Source: Lysobacteraceae bacterium PS02340 (GTDB taxonomy: Bacteria; Pseudomonadota; Gammaproteobacteria; Xanthomonadales; Xanthomonadaceae). From it: 64,000 nucleotides of DNA. The position numbers and the translations under genes are program-made. The notes beneath the pieces were generated by a model, which worked only from the letters and a program-made list of their open reading frames with translations, made no database searches and was not told the origin of the DNA. Numbering within the stretch: position 1 is the stretch's first letter; each line of letters opens with the position of its first letter. Location of the stretch: NCBI GenBank assembly GCA_029959605.1, contig JASCOC010000004.1, positions 124,001 to 188,000 on the forward strand, in the 5' to 3' direction. Below are positions 46,712 through 56,292 of the stretch, piece by piece.

Positions 46712-48823
46712 TCACCAGATGACGACCTGCTGGTCGCCGGTGCGGACCATCGGATCGCCCGGCTTGCACGAGAACGCGGCCGCGAACGCAGGCAGGTTCG
46801 ACGGCGCGCCGATCGCGCGGAAGTTCGCCGGGGCGTGCGAGTCGGTCTTCAGACGCACGTCGAGTTCCTGCGGGGTGAAGTTGCGACGCCACACGGTGGC
46901 CCAGTTGAGGAAGAAGCGCTGGTCGCGGCTCAGCCCGTCGGTCATCGGGTCGGGCGTGTCGCCGGCCGCCTTCTTCATCGCATCGTAGGCCGTCGCCAGA
47001 CCCCCGAGATCGGCGATGTTTTCGCCCAGCGTGAGCTTGCCGTCGACGTGCTTGCCCGGCGCGGCCTCATACGCGTTGAACTGCGAGGTCAGCAGATCGG
47101 TGCGGCCGGTGAAGCCGGTCGAGTCGGCCTTGGTCCACCAGTTCTCGAACTTGCCGGTCGGGCCGAAGCGGCTGCCCTGGTCGTCGTAGCCGTGGGTCAT
47201 CTCGTGACCGATCACCGCACCGATGCCGCCGTAGTTGATCTCGTCCGACGCGTCGGGATCGAAGAACGGCGGCTGCAGGATCGCCGCCGGGAACACGATC
47301 TCGTTCTGCAGCGGGTTGTAGTAGGCGTTGACCGTCTGCGGCGTCATGCCCCACTCGGTCCTGTCGACCGGCTGGCCGATCTTCGACAGCATCCACTTGT
47401 AGTTGAACTCGGTCGCGGCGAGCACGTTGCCGATGTAGCTGTCGCGCGAGGTCGACAGGCCGTCCCACGCGCGCCACTTCTCGGGGTAGCCGATCTTCGG
47501 CGTGAACGAGGCCCACTTCTCCATCGCCTTGGCCTTGGTCTCGTCGCTCATCCAGGCCAGGTTCTCGATGCGCACCTTCAGCGAGTCGCTGAGGTTCTTG
47601 ACCAGCGTCTCCATGCGCGCCTTGGATTCGGCCGGGAACGCAACCTGCACGTACAACTGGCCCAGCGTTTCGCCGGCCTGGTCGTTGAGCGTGTCGAGCA
47701 CGCGCTTGCCGCGCTCCTTGAGTTCCTTCTGACCACGCAGCTTGTTGCCGTAGAAGTCGAAGTTCTCCTGCACGAACGCATCGCCAAGATACGGCGCGGC
47801 GCCGTCGACGAGGTGATAGCGCAGGTAGGCCTGCCAGTCGGCGACCGGCGTGTCGCCGAGCATCGCGCTGACTTCCTTGTGGAAGTCCGGGATCGCCAGC
47901 GAGAACTTTTCCGGCACGGCGACGCCCTGCGATTCGAAGAACGTGGTCCACGGGAAGTTCGGGGTCAGCGCATCGGCTTCCGCCGGGGTGACCGGGTTGT
48001 AGAACAGCTTCACGTCGCGCGACATCTCGACGCTGGACTTGGACTTCGATGCCAGACGCGTTTCGAACGCCAGCACCGACTTGGCCTGCGTCGCCGCATC
48101 GGCGGCCGGCACGCCGGACAGTTCGAGCATCTTCGCCACGTGGGCAACGTACTGCTCGCGCACCGGGGCCTTGTCGGCATCGGTGTAGTAGCTGGTGTCG
48201 GGCAGACCCAGACCGCCCTGCATCGCGTACGCGATGTTCATGGTCGGCACGTCGAAATCGGCCTCGGGGCCGAACCCGAACAGGCCGCCTTCGCCGCGTG
48301 CATAAGTCTGGCGCAGATATTCGGCAACGGCCGGGCCGTCGGCCAGCGCTTCGATCGCGGTCAGGCGGTCCTTCAGCGGCTCGACGCCCTGGGCGTTGAT
48401 CTTCGCCTCGTCCATGCCGGTGGCCCAGAAGTCACCTACGATCTTCTCGACGCCGGTCGCGGCGGTATCGGCCGCGGACTGCTCGGCGAGCTGGCGCTGG
48501 ATGGCGGTCGAGCGCTCGTCGAGCATCTCGAACGCGCCCCACGAGGTGCGATCGCCCGGGATGGCGTTGGCGGCGAGCCACTTGCCGTTCGCGTAGGCGT
48601 CGAAATCGGTACAGGCGTTCTTGCTGGTATCGAGATCGCCGATCTCGAAGCGGTTCACGCCGGGCAGCGTGCTCTCGTCGAGCGTCAGCTTTCTGGGCGC
48701 GACGGCATCGGTCGCCGGCGCGGCGGCCGTGGCCGGCGGGGTGTCCTGGTCGCCCGAACAGGCGGACAGCGCCAGCACCACCGAACAGGTCAGCAGCAGG
48801 CGCTTGGGAACGAAGGCAATCAC
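46712..48823 (-). CDS. M13-family metallopeptidase lipoprotein, active site intact
   Basis: 703 residues from GTG 48823 with GGAG eight bases upstream. The lipobox LALSACSGD predicts an outer-membrane lipoprotein. Neprilysin-type features are complete: CTDFDAYANGKWLAANAIP, GGLGLPDTSYY, the substrate motif VNAYYNPLQNEIVFPAAILQ, zinc site IGHEMTHGYDDQGSRFG (H540, E541, H544), the third ligand LGENIADLGG (E601), HAPANFRAIGAPSNLPAFAA and the terminal CKPGDPM...VVIW. It cleaves oligopeptides outside the cytoplasm. Tandem with the degenerate copy downstream on the same strand, but separated by its own terminator. Confidence 0.96.
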   Translation of the reverse strand: MIAFVPKRLLLTCSVVLALSACSGDQDTPPATAAAPATDAVAPRKLTLDESTLPGVNRFEIGDLDTSKNACTDFDAYANGKWLAANAIPGDRTSWGAFEMLDERSTAIQRQLAEQSAADTAATGVEKIVGDFWATGMDEAKINAQGVEPLKDRLTAIEALADGPAVAEYLRQTYARGEGGLFGFGPEADFDVPTMNIAYAMQGGLGLPDTSYYTDADKAPVREQYVAHVAKMLELSGVPAADAATQAKSVLAFETRLASKSKSSVEMSRDVKLFYNPVTPAEADALTPNFPWTTFFESQGVAVPEKFSLAIPDFHKEVSAMLGDTPVADWQAYLRYHLVDGAAPYLGDAFVQENFDFYGNKLRGQKELKERGKRVLDTLNDQAGETLGQLYVQVAFPAESKARMETLVKNLSDSLKVRIENLAWMSDETKAKAMEKWASFTPKIGYPEKWRAWDGLSTSRDSYIGNVLAATEFNYKWMLSKIGQPVDRTEWGMTPQTVNAYYNPLQNEIVFPAAILQPPFFDPDASDEINYGGIGAVIGHEMTHGYDDQGSRFGPTGKFENWWTKADSTGFTGRTDLLTSQFNAYEAAPGKHVDGKLTLGENIADLGGLATAYDAMKKAAGDTPDPMTDGLSRDQRFFLNWATVWRRNFTPQELDVRLKTDSHAPANFRAIGAPSNLPAFAAAFSCKPGDPMVRTGDQQVVIW

Positions 48824-49076
48824 GTGGAATCTCCGAAAGGAAGGACCGCCGGGCGACGCCCGGTGTGGGCGCACTCTACGCCTGCCCCGGAGGCGCCGGG
48901 GGTGTCGAAGGTCATGCGTGCGGCCGGGCGGCGAGGGCGCGATCGAGGTCCCGCCGCGCGCGGATTTGCGGTTCGTGGCGATCCACCTTTCAACGGCGGG
49001 TGACGTTCGACCCATGCGCGGCTGCACGGGACAGGTGAGGATCGCGCCATCGTGCCGATGGCACAGGGAGACGCCC

Positions 49077-49988
49077 ATGCTCGCGATCCGTGACCTGACC
49101 AAGACCTATGCCAATGGCGTGCGCGCCCTCGACGGCGTGACGCTCGACATCCCGCGCGGCATGTTCGGGTTGCTGGGTCCCAACGGCGCGGGCAAGTCCT
49201 CGCTGATGCGCACGCTGGCGACGCTGCAATCGGCCGACGGCGGCAGCGTCACGCTCGACGGCAGCGCGGGTCCGATCGACGTGCTGCGCGACAAGGATGC
49301 GGTGCGCCGCCAGCTCGGCTACCTGCCGCAGGATTTCGGCGTGTATCCCAAGGTCAGCGCGCTGGATCTGCTCGAACACTTCGCGGTGCTCAAGGGCCTG
49401 ACCGTTCGCAAGCAGCGGCGCGAGGTCGTCGACGGCCTGCTCGCGCAGGTGAACCTGTGGGATGCGCGCAAGCGCAAGCTCGGCACGTTCTCCGGCGGCA
49501 TGCGCCAGCGTTTCGGCATCGCCCAGGCGCTGCTCGGCAATCCGCGCCTCGTCATCGTCGACGAACCCACCGCCGGTCTCGATCCCGAAGAGCGCAACCG
49601 CTTCCTCAATCTGCTGGCGGCGATCGGCGAGGACGTGGTGGTGATCCTGTCGACGCACATCGTCGAGGACGTCACCGACCTGTGCCCGACGATGGCGATC
49701 ATGAATCGCGGCCAAGTGCTGCTGACCGGGCGCCCCAGCGACGCGATCGAAGCGCTGTCGCAGCAGGTCTGGCGCAAGCAGGTGACCAAGGAGACGCTGT
49801 CCGGCTACGAGGCCGCGCACACGGTGCTGTCGACGCGGCTGGTCGCCGGCCAGCCGGTGATCCACGTGCACAGCGCGGATCGTCCGGAGGACGGTTTCGT
49901 CCAGATCGATCCGGATCTCGAAGACGTCTACTTCCAGCGCCTGCGTCTGCAGGCGCGGCAGCAGGCCACGCCTGCGCCGGTCGTCTGA
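49077..49988 (+). CDS. ABC transporter ATP-binding protein
   Basis: 303 residues from ATG 49077 with AGGGAG upstream. Standard ABC ATPase motifs: Walker A LLGPNGAGKSSLMRTLAT, Q-loop GYLPQDFGVYPKVS, signature FSGGMRQRFGIAQALLGNPR, Walker B LVIVDEPTAGLDPEE, H-loop STHIVEDV. The C-terminal 90 residues (VHSADRPEDGFVQIDPDLED) form a small regulatory domain found in CcmA/NatA-type exporters. It pairs with the permease-peptidase fusion 12 bases downstream. Confidence 0.95.
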   Translation: MLAIRDLTKTYANGVRALDGVTLDIPRGMFGLLGPNGAGKSSLMRTLATLQSADGGSVTLDGSAGPIDVLRDKDAVRRQLGYLPQDFGVYPKVSALDLLEHFAVLKGLTVRKQRREVVDGLLAQVNLWDARKRKLGTFSGGMRQRFGIAQALLGNPRLVIVDEPTAGLDPEERNRFLNLLAAIGEDVVVILSTHIVEDVTDLCPTMAIMNRGQVLLTGRPSDAIEALSQQVWRKQVTKETLSGYEAAHTVLSTRLVAGQPVIHVHSADRPEDGFVQIDPDLEDVYFQRLRLQARQQATPAPVV

Positions 49989-50000
49989 CCGGAGCACGCC

Positions 50001-53000
50001 ATGATTCTCGAATTCTTCCGTTTCGAGCTGCGCCAGCAGCTCCGTTCGCCGCTGCTCTGGTGCCTTGCGGTGCTGTTCGCGCTGCTCGGGTTCGGCGCCG
50101 CGTCGAGTGATGCGGTGCAGATCGGTGGCGCGATCGGCAACGTGCATCGCAATGCGCCGGTCGTCGTGGCGCAGTTGTTCGGCGCCTTCACCCTGTTGAC
50201 GATGCTGATCGTGCCGATCTTCGTCAGTACCGCGCTGCTGCGCGATTTCGAACAGGGCACCGCGGACCTGCTGTTCGCGGGGCCGGTACGCCGGCGCGAC
50301 TATCTGCTCGGCCGCATCGGCGCCGCGCTGTCGGCCAGCCTGACGGTGTTCGTCGTCATCGGTGTCGGCCTGTTCGTCGCGCAGTTCATGCCGTGGATCG
50401 ATCCGGCGCGCCTCGGGCCTGTGTCGGTGCAGCCGTATCTGTGGTCGCTCGGCGTGCTCGTGCTGCCGAACCTGCTGTTCGTCACGGCGCTGCTGGCGGT
50501 TCTTGCGGTGACCACGCGTTCGATCCTCTGGGTCTACATCGGCGTGCTGGCCTTCTTCGTGCTCTACGGCGTCAGTGCGACGCTGATCAAGGACATCGAC
50601 AACATCTGGCTGGCGACGCTGGTCGAGCCGCTCGGCGTGCGCGCGTTGTCGCGCACGGTGCGGTACTGGTCGGCCGAGGAACGCAACGCCGGCCTGCCCG
50701 CATTCGCCGAGTATCTGCTCGCCAATCGCGCATTGTGGCTGGGCGTATCGCTGGTGCTGTTCGCGGCGGCCTTCGCGCTCTTCCGGACCGAGCGCAGCGG
50801 AACGGGGCGCGGACTGTTCAGGCGTCGACACGTGACGGCTCCGGCCACCGTCGCATCGGTCGTGCCGTCGCGCGCACCGATCCGCGTCCAGCCTGTGTTC
50901 GGCGTGGCGACCGCCTGGACGCAGACCTGGCGACAGGTGCGGTTCGACACCGCAGGCGTGCTGCGCAGCGTGCCGTTCCTGGTGATGCTGCTGTTCGGCA
51001 TCCTCAATTTCGTGCCGTCGGCGCTGTTCCAGCAGTCGCTGTACGGCACGTCGGTGTATCCGGTGACGTCGCAGATGCTCGACGCGCTGCGCAGCAGCTA
51101 CAGCTTCCTGCTGATGCTGGTGGTGATGTTCTACGCCGGCGAACTGGTATGGAAGGAGCGCGGCGCCAAGCTCAACGAAGTGATCGATGCGATGCCGGTC
51201 GCCAACCGCATTCCGCTGCTGGCCAAGTTCCTGACGCTGCTGGTGGTGACTGCGCTGTTCCAGCTCATCGGCGTGACGATGGCGATGGCCATCCAGGTGT
51301 TCAAGGGCGGCGTGCAGCTGGAGCCGCTGGTCTACGCGCAGGCGCTGGTACTCGATTCGATTCCGTACGCGATCATGGGTGGGCTGGCGCTGGCCTTGCA
51401 GGTCCTGGCCAACAACAAGTTCATCGGGTACGGCCTGCTGGTGCTGGTACTCGTCGCGCAGTCCGTGCTCGGCATGCTCGATTTCACCCACAACCTCTAC
51501 ACGATCGGCGCGTGGCCGAACGCGCCGTATTCCGACATGAACGGCTACGGGCACTTCCTCGCCGGCCAGCTGGCATTCCAGGGCTATTGGGGTCTGTTCG
51601 TCGCAGCGCTGTTGCTGCTCGCGGCCGCCCTGTGGGTGCGCGGCGTGGATGGTGGCTGGCGCCAGCGTCTGGCGGACATGCGCGCGCAGTTGCGTGGCGG
51701 GCTCGGCTTGGCGTTCGCGGCTGCAGTGCTCGCGTTCGCGGCGGTCGGTGGCGTGCTGTTCTGGAACACCAACATTCGCAACGATTTCGTCTCGCCCGAT
51801 GGCCAGCTCGATCTGCAGGCCCGCTACGAGCGCGATTACAAACAGTACGAATCGCTGCCGCAGCCGCGCATCGTCGCGAGCCGCTCGGACATCGACCTGC
51901 GCCCCGAAACGCAGTCCATGACGGGCACACTGGTCTACACGGTGCGCAATCCACATGCCGGGCCGATCACCGATGTGCACATCGGTATGGAGGAGGACCG
52001 CGCGCTGGTCGATGTCGATCTCGGCGGACAAACGCTGGCCAGCCACGACGCACCGCTGGGCTATCGCATCTACCGGCTCGCCACACCGCTGGCGCCCGGT
52101 GAGACGCGCGAGTTCCGCTTCAAGGTCGATTTCCATCCCACCGGCATCACCAACGACCGGGCGCAGACGCAGTTCGTCGAGAACGGCAGCTTCTTCAACA
52201 GCAGGATGTTTCCGCAGTTTGGCTACAACGCACGTGTCGAGATCGGCGACCGCAACGAACGGCGCAAGCGCGATCTCGGCGAACCGCGGCGCATGCCGAA
52301 ACTGGAGGACGAAGCTGCCCGGGCGAATACCTATCTGACCGACGACGCCGACTGGATCGATTTCAGCACCACGATCTGCACCGCGCCCGACCAGATCGCG
52401 CTGGCGCCGGGCTACATCGAACGCGAGTTCGAGCGCGACGGGCGTCGCTGCTTCAGCTATGCGATGGATCGCCCGATGCTGCACTTCTACGCATTCCTCT
52501 CCGCGCGCTGGGAGGTCCGCAAGGGCATGTACAAGGACATCCCGATCGAGGTGTATTTCGACCCCAAGCATCCGTTCAATGTCGACCGGATGATCGAGGC
52601 GACGCAGAAGTCACTGGCGTACTACGAGGCCAACTTCACGCCGTACCAGCATCGCCAGTTGCGCATCATCGAGTTCCCGGGCTACGAGAGCTTCGCCCAG
52701 GCGTTCGCCAACACGGTGCCGTATTCGGAGTCGATCGGCTTCATCGCCGACCTGCGGGATGCCGACAAGCTCGACTACGTGTTCTACGTCACCGCGCACG
52801 AGGTCGCACACCAGTGGTGGGCGCACCAGGTGATCGGTGCGAACGTGCAGGGCGCGACGATGCTGTCCGAATCGCTGTCGCAGTATTCGGCGCTGATGGT
52901 GATGGAGCAGGAATACGGCCGGCCGCGCATGCGCCAGTTCCTGAAGTACGAACTGGACCGCTACCTCGGCGGTCGCGGCGGTGAGCTGCTGGAGGAGCTG

Positions 53001-53582
53001 CCGCTCTACCGCGTGGAGAACCAGCAATACATCCACTACCAGAAGGGTTCGCTGATGTTCTATCGCCTGCGCGAAGAGATGGGCGAGACCGCGCTCAATC
53101 GCGCGCTCAAGCGGTTCCTCGAAGACAAGGCCTACCAGCAGCCGCCGTACACCACGTCGCGCGAACTGCTGGACTACATCCGGGCCGAAGCGCGACCCGA
53201 CCAGCAGACGTTGATCACCGATCTGTTCGAGACGATCAGCTTCTACGACAACCGGGTGGTGACGGCGACGACGACGCGTCGCGACGATGGCCGCTACGAC
53301 GTGACGCTCAACCTGCATGCGGCCAAGCGCTACGCCGATGGCACCGGTCGCGAGACAGCGGGCGTGCTCGACGACTGGATCGAGGTCGGCGTGTTCGCAC
53401 GCGGGCCGTCGGGCAAGGAACGCGACGAGAAGGTGCTGTACCTGGAGCGCCACCACATCACGACCGCCGATCCGGTGATCACGGTGACGGTCGACGAGGC
53501 GCCGTTCGAGGCCGGCTTCGATCCCTACAACAAGCTGATCGACCGGGTGTCGTCGGACAACCGGCGACGGGTGACGCAGTAA
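50001..53582 (+). CDS. ABC permease fused to an M1-type aminopeptidase
   Basis: 1193 residues. The first half is an ABC-2 type permease with about twelve to fourteen helices in two blocks (1-270 and 310-570), e.g. FELRQQLRSPLLWCLAVLFA, AALSASLTVFVVIGVGLFVA, YSFLLMLVVMFYAGELVWKE. After a final helix (LGLAFAAAVLAFAAVGGVLF) comes a periplasmic M1-like region: VYTVRNPHAGPITDVHIGME (N-terminal beta domain), then the gluzincin zinc site VTAHEVAHQWWAHQVIG (H933, E934, H937) with the ligand Glu in MLSESLSQYSALM, and a C-terminal domain with IHYQKGSLMFYRLREEMG. The peptidase domain faces out of the membrane. With the adjacent ATPase it may be a peptidase-linked exporter; substrate unknown. Confidence 0.93.
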   Translation: MILEFFRFELRQQLRSPLLWCLAVLFALLGFGAASSDAVQIGGAIGNVHRNAPVVVAQLFGAFTLLTMLIVPIFVSTALLRDFEQGTADLLFAGPVRRRDYLLGRIGAALSASLTVFVVIGVGLFVAQFMPWIDPARLGPVSVQPYLWSLGVLVLPNLLFVTALLAVLAVTTRSILWVYIGVLAFFVLYGVSATLIKDIDNIWLATLVEPLGVRALSRTVRYWSAEERNAGLPAFAEYLLANRALWLGVSLVLFAAAFALFRTERSGTGRGLFRRRHVTAPATVASVVPSRAPIRVQPVFGVATAWTQTWRQVRFDTAGVLRSVPFLVMLLFGILNFVPSALFQQSLYGTSVYPVTSQMLDALRSSYSFLLMLVVMFYAGELVWKERGAKLNEVIDAMPVANRIPLLAKFLTLLVVTALFQLIGVTMAMAIQVFKGGVQLEPLVYAQALVLDSIPYAIMGGLALALQVLANNKFIGYGLLVLVLVAQSVLGMLDFTHNLYTIGAWPNAPYSDMNGYGHFLAGQLAFQGYWGLFVAALLLLAAALWVRGVDGGWRQRLADMRAQLRGGLGLAFAAAVLAFAAVGGVLFWNTNIRNDFVSPDGQLDLQARYERDYKQYESLPQPRIVASRSDIDLRPETQSMTGTLVYTVRNPHAGPITDVHIGMEEDRALVDVDLGGQTLASHDAPLGYRIYRLATPLAPGETREFRFKVDFHPTGITNDRAQTQFVENGSFFNSRMFPQFGYNARVEIGDRNERRKRDLGEPRRMPKLEDEAARANTYLTDDADWIDFSTTICTAPDQIALAPGYIEREFERDGRRCFSYAMDRPMLHFYAFLSARWEVRKGMYKDIPIEVYFDPKHPFNVDRMIEATQKSLAYYEANFTPYQHRQLRIIEFPGYESFAQAFANTVPYSESIGFIADLRDADKLDYVFYVTAHEVAHQWWAHQVIGANVQGATMLSESLSQYSALMVMEQEYGRPRMRQFLKYELDRYLGGRGGELLEELPLYRVENQQYIHYQKGSLMFYRLREEMGETALNRALKRFLEDKAYQQPPYTTSRELLDYIRAEARPDQQTLITDLFETISFYDNRVVTATTTRRDDGRYDVTLNLHAAKRYADGTGRETAGVLDDWIEVGVFARGPSGKERDEKVLYLERHHITTADPVITVTVDEAPFEAGFDPYNKLIDRVSSDNRRRVTQ

Positions 53583-53594
53583 CGGAACCGGTTT

Positions 53595-53621
53595 CCGGGG
53601 CGATGCGGGTCATCGCCCCGG
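53595..53621. terminator. Terminator-like hairpin between convergent genes
   Basis: CCGGGGCGATG (53595-53605) and CATCGCCCCGG (53611-53621) form an 11-base perfect stem with a five-base loop. There is no T run, so it may protect mRNA ends or act as a weak bidirectional terminator for the M1 fusion and the Kef-type gene. Confidence 0.6.
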
Positions 53622-53630
53622 ACTCCGCGC

Positions 53631-55487
53631 TCAGGGCAATGGCGCGTCGGGTCCGGGCGCTGTCGCTGCGGCATCGTTGAGCCGCTTGCTCTCGCGGCGC
53701 GGACGCGTCAGCGGCGTTGGCTTCGGGCCCGGCGCATTGGTGTTCTTGATGATCAGCGGGATCCCGGCGCGGGTGTCGTTGCTGGCGGTTTCCAGCTCGA
53801 AGCGTTCGGTGTCCAGACGCCGCACCTGGGTCGCGATCGCATCGGCGTCCTCCTCCGACACATCGAGCTCGCGCAGCACGGCGGCGCCGAACTGCACGGC
53901 CGATTCGAAGGTCTCGCGGATCTGGAAGTCGACGCCGGCGTTGACCAGGCGCAGCGAATGCTCACGGTCGAACGAGCGGACCAGCAGCTTGGCCTGGGCG
54001 AACTCGTGCTGCGCGAGTTCGACGATGCGGTCGGCGGCCGCGCGGTCGTCGATGCAGATCGCGATCGCGCGCGCGGTGCGGGCGCCCGAGGCGTGCAGCA
54101 CGTCGAGCCGAGTACCGTCGCCGTAGTAGACCTTGAAGCCGAACTCGGCCGCGCTCTGGATCATCTCGATGTCGGTGTCGATGATCGTGACGTCGACATC
54201 GCGCGCCAGCAGCGACTGGCTCATGACCTGGCCGAAGCGGCCGAAGCCGATGATCAGCACGCTGCCGCTCTGGTTCTCGACGTCTTCCACGTCGTCGGGC
54301 CGCGCGTCCTTGGCCTTGACGATGAAGCGCTGGGTCATCAGTACGACCAGCGGGGTCAGCGCCATCGACAGCACGACGATCGCGGTGAAGTTCGCATTGA
54401 CCTCGGCATTGATCAGGCCGGTCGCGGCGGCAGTGGAGAACAGCACGAACGCGAACTCGCCGCCCTGCGCCATGAGTACCGCTCGCTCGAGCGCTTCGGG
54501 ATGCGAACTGCGCGTCACGCGCGCGACGATGTAGATGCACAGCGCCTTGGTGGCCATGGCCGCGAACACGCCGCCGACGATCAGCGGCCAGTTCGCCGCG
54601 ACCACCGTCAGGTTGAGCGCCATGCCGACGCCGAGGAAGAACAGGCCCAGCAGGATGCCGCGGAAGGGTTCGATGTCGGCTTCGATCTGGTGCCGGAACG
54701 AGGATTCCGACAGCAGCACGCCGGCGAGGAACGCGCCCATCGCCATCGACAGGCCGCCGAGCTGCATCAGCAGCGCCGCGCCCAGCACCACCAGCAGCGC
54801 GGCGGCGGTCATGACCTCGCGTGCCTTGGCTGCGGCGAGGATGCGGAACATCGGATTGAGCAGATAGATGCCGGCGACGATCAGCGCGACCAGCGAGCCG
54901 ATGCCGATCGCGATCGACATCCAGCGCGAGGGCGCGTCGACGGCGGCCTCGGGGGTCGGCGCGAGAAACGCGATCAGCGCCAGCAGCGGCACGATCAGCA
55001 GGTCCTCGAACAGCAGCACCGAGACGATCTTCTGGCCGTGGGGCAGGGCGATCTCGCCGCGTTCGGACAGCAGCTGCATCACCACCGCGGTGGACGTCAT
55101 CACGAAGCCGGACGCGCCGACGAAGGCGATCGGCCATGGAAACCCGAACGCGGCGCCGAGCAGGGTCAGCGCGGTGATGCTGAGGATGATCTGCAGCGCG
55201 CCGAGGCCGAAGATCTGCCGGCGCAGGCTCCACAGATGCGAGGGCCGCATCTCCAGGCCGATGACGAACAGGAACATCACCACGCCAAGTTCGGCGACGT
55301 GCAGGATCGATTCGGGATCGGAGAACCAGCCGAAGCCGAACGGGCCGATCGCCAGGCCGGCGGCGAGATAACCGAGCACCGAGCCGAGCCGAAGCTTGCG
55401 GAACAGCGGCACCGCGACGACGGCGGCGCCGAGCAATGCGACCACCTGGATCAGCTGGCTGGTGGTTTCGTGGGCCTCGGTGGCCAT
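53631..55487 (-). CDS. Kef-type potassium/proton antiporter
   Basis: 618 residues. About twelve helices of a CPA2 antiporter (LGYLAAGLAIGPFGFGW, ELGVVMFLFVIGLEMRPSHL, LSMAMGAFLAGVLLSESSFR, LFFLGVGMALNLTVVA, AQGGEFAFVLFS) are followed by an RCK/TrkA-N regulatory domain with a dinucleotide motif LIIGFGRFGQVMSQSLLARD and YYGDGTRLDVLHASGA. FRHQIEADIEPFRGILLGLFF is diagnostic of KefB/KefC/YbaL. It exports K+ when gated, often by glutathione adducts in the enterobacterial proteins. The basic tail (about 585-618) is Pro/Arg-rich. Follows the DoxX gene by three bases. Confidence 0.94.
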   Translation of the reverse strand: MATEAHETTSQLIQVVALLGAAVVAVPLFRKLRLGSVLGYLAAGLAIGPFGFGWFSDPESILHVAELGVVMFLFVIGLEMRPSHLWSLRRQIFGLGALQIILSITALTLLGAAFGFPWPIAFVGASGFVMTSTAVVMQLLSERGEIALPHGQKIVSVLLFEDLLIVPLLALIAFLAPTPEAAVDAPSRWMSIAIGIGSLVALIVAGIYLLNPMFRILAAAKAREVMTAAALLVVLGAALLMQLGGLSMAMGAFLAGVLLSESSFRHQIEADIEPFRGILLGLFFLGVGMALNLTVVAANWPLIVGGVFAAMATKALCIYIVARVTRSSHPEALERAVLMAQGGEFAFVLFSTAAATGLINAEVNANFTAIVVLSMALTPLVVLMTQRFIVKAKDARPDDVEDVENQSGSVLIIGFGRFGQVMSQSLLARDVDVTIIDTDIEMIQSAAEFGFKVYYGDGTRLDVLHASGARTARAIAICIDDRAAADRIVELAQHEFAQAKLLVRSFDREHSLRLVNAGVDFQIRETFESAVQFGAAVLRELDVSEEDADAIATQVRRLDTERFELETASNDTRAGIPLIIKNTNAPGPKPTPLTRPRRESKRLNDAAATAPGPDAPLP

Positions 55488-55490
55488 GGA

Positions 55491-55853
55491 TTACTTCCTC
55501 GGTGCGGTCGCGGCCAGCAGCAGGAAGCCGCCGGCCAACGCGATGTTCTTCATGAAATGCAGCAGCTGGCCGTCGAGCGCCGTAGCGCGCGCCGACCAGA
55601 AGGGATGCGACAGCAAGGCGTCCGCCACCAGCAGCGCCGCGGCCGCCAGCGCGACCCAGCGCAGGCGCCAGCCACCGAGCAGCAGCAGGCCCAGTAGCAG
55701 TTCGCCGACGCTGAGCACCAGCGCGGCGTTCGACAGCACCATCCCGTCGAGTGCGCCCCAGACCCGCCATCCGCCGAGCACGATGAACAGGCTCGCCATC
55801 AGAACGCGCGCAAACAGCATCGGGGCGGACGGCGCGCTGGATCGGAAGGCCAT
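55491..55853 (-). CDS. DoxX-family membrane protein
   Basis: 120 residues from ATG 55853 (MAFRSSAPSAPMLFARVLMA), AGGAT upstream. Four hydrophobic helices are visible: MLFARVLMASLFIVLGGW, ALVLSVGELLLGLLLLGGWR, WVALAAAALLVADALLSHPF and HFMKNIALAGGFLLLAATAP, with FMKNIALAGG the DoxX/YphA hallmark. Function in this family is poorly defined (quinol-linked redox roles in some members). It starts the pair DoxX-Kef (three-base gap). Confidence 0.9.
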   Translation of the reverse strand: MAFRSSAPSAPMLFARVLMASLFIVLGGWRVWGALDGMVLSNAALVLSVGELLLGLLLLGGWRLRWVALAAAALLVADALLSHPFWSARATALDGQLLHFMKNIALAGGFLLLAATAPRK

Positions 55854-56292
55854 GGGTGGATCCTGTCGAGGATGCGTGAAGGGTGACACAGCGCCGGACG
55901 GGCGCCCAGCGGCGACGTGGCACGCATCGTGTCGCGACCGGGCGCCTGAGCGCGGGCTGTCGCGGCGCGTGGCCCGCCGCTGGAGTGACCGGCTGAATTG
56001 GCGTAGACTCTGCCCCGTTCTGCAACACGGCTGCCCCTGTCCGACGCGATCCGCGCCGACAGATACGATCCTGGTACGCCTACCGCATTGATCGATTCCT
56101 GATCCGCGCGGACTTATCCCGCACGTCTTTCGTCGCGCAGACCACGGCCCGGAGCATCCGGCAGCCGTTTCATCATTGCTCGCAGCGCGGTTCTGGATAG
56201 CTCCGAGCAAGACTTCCCAGCGTTTCCGTTCCGGTGTCGTGCGTCCGCACGATTCGCAGGCGGTGGCGTGCGGAAGCGCAAGGAGTTCCAAG
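55854..56292. other. Divergent promoter region and long leader of the helicase gene
   Basis: 439 bases between doxX (minus) and the helicase (plus) contain no supported gene. TAGACT at 56004-56009 is a possible -10 without a good -35; if used, the helicase mRNA would have a leader of about 275 nt ending in the strong AAGGAG at 56279-56284. Long structured leaders are common on DEAD-box helicase mRNAs, so regulation there is plausible. Confidence 0.4.

Noticed and set aside
44099-49003. A 1634-residue open frame on the plus strand across both M13 genes
   Set aside because: It runs antisense to two recognisable peptidases, has no known motifs, and long antisense frames are expected in high-GC DNA.
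48990-52571. A 1193-residue minus-strand open frame opposite the ABC genes
   Set aside because: Composition is His/Arg/Gln-rich antisense noise; the plus strand carries the full ABC and M1 motifs.
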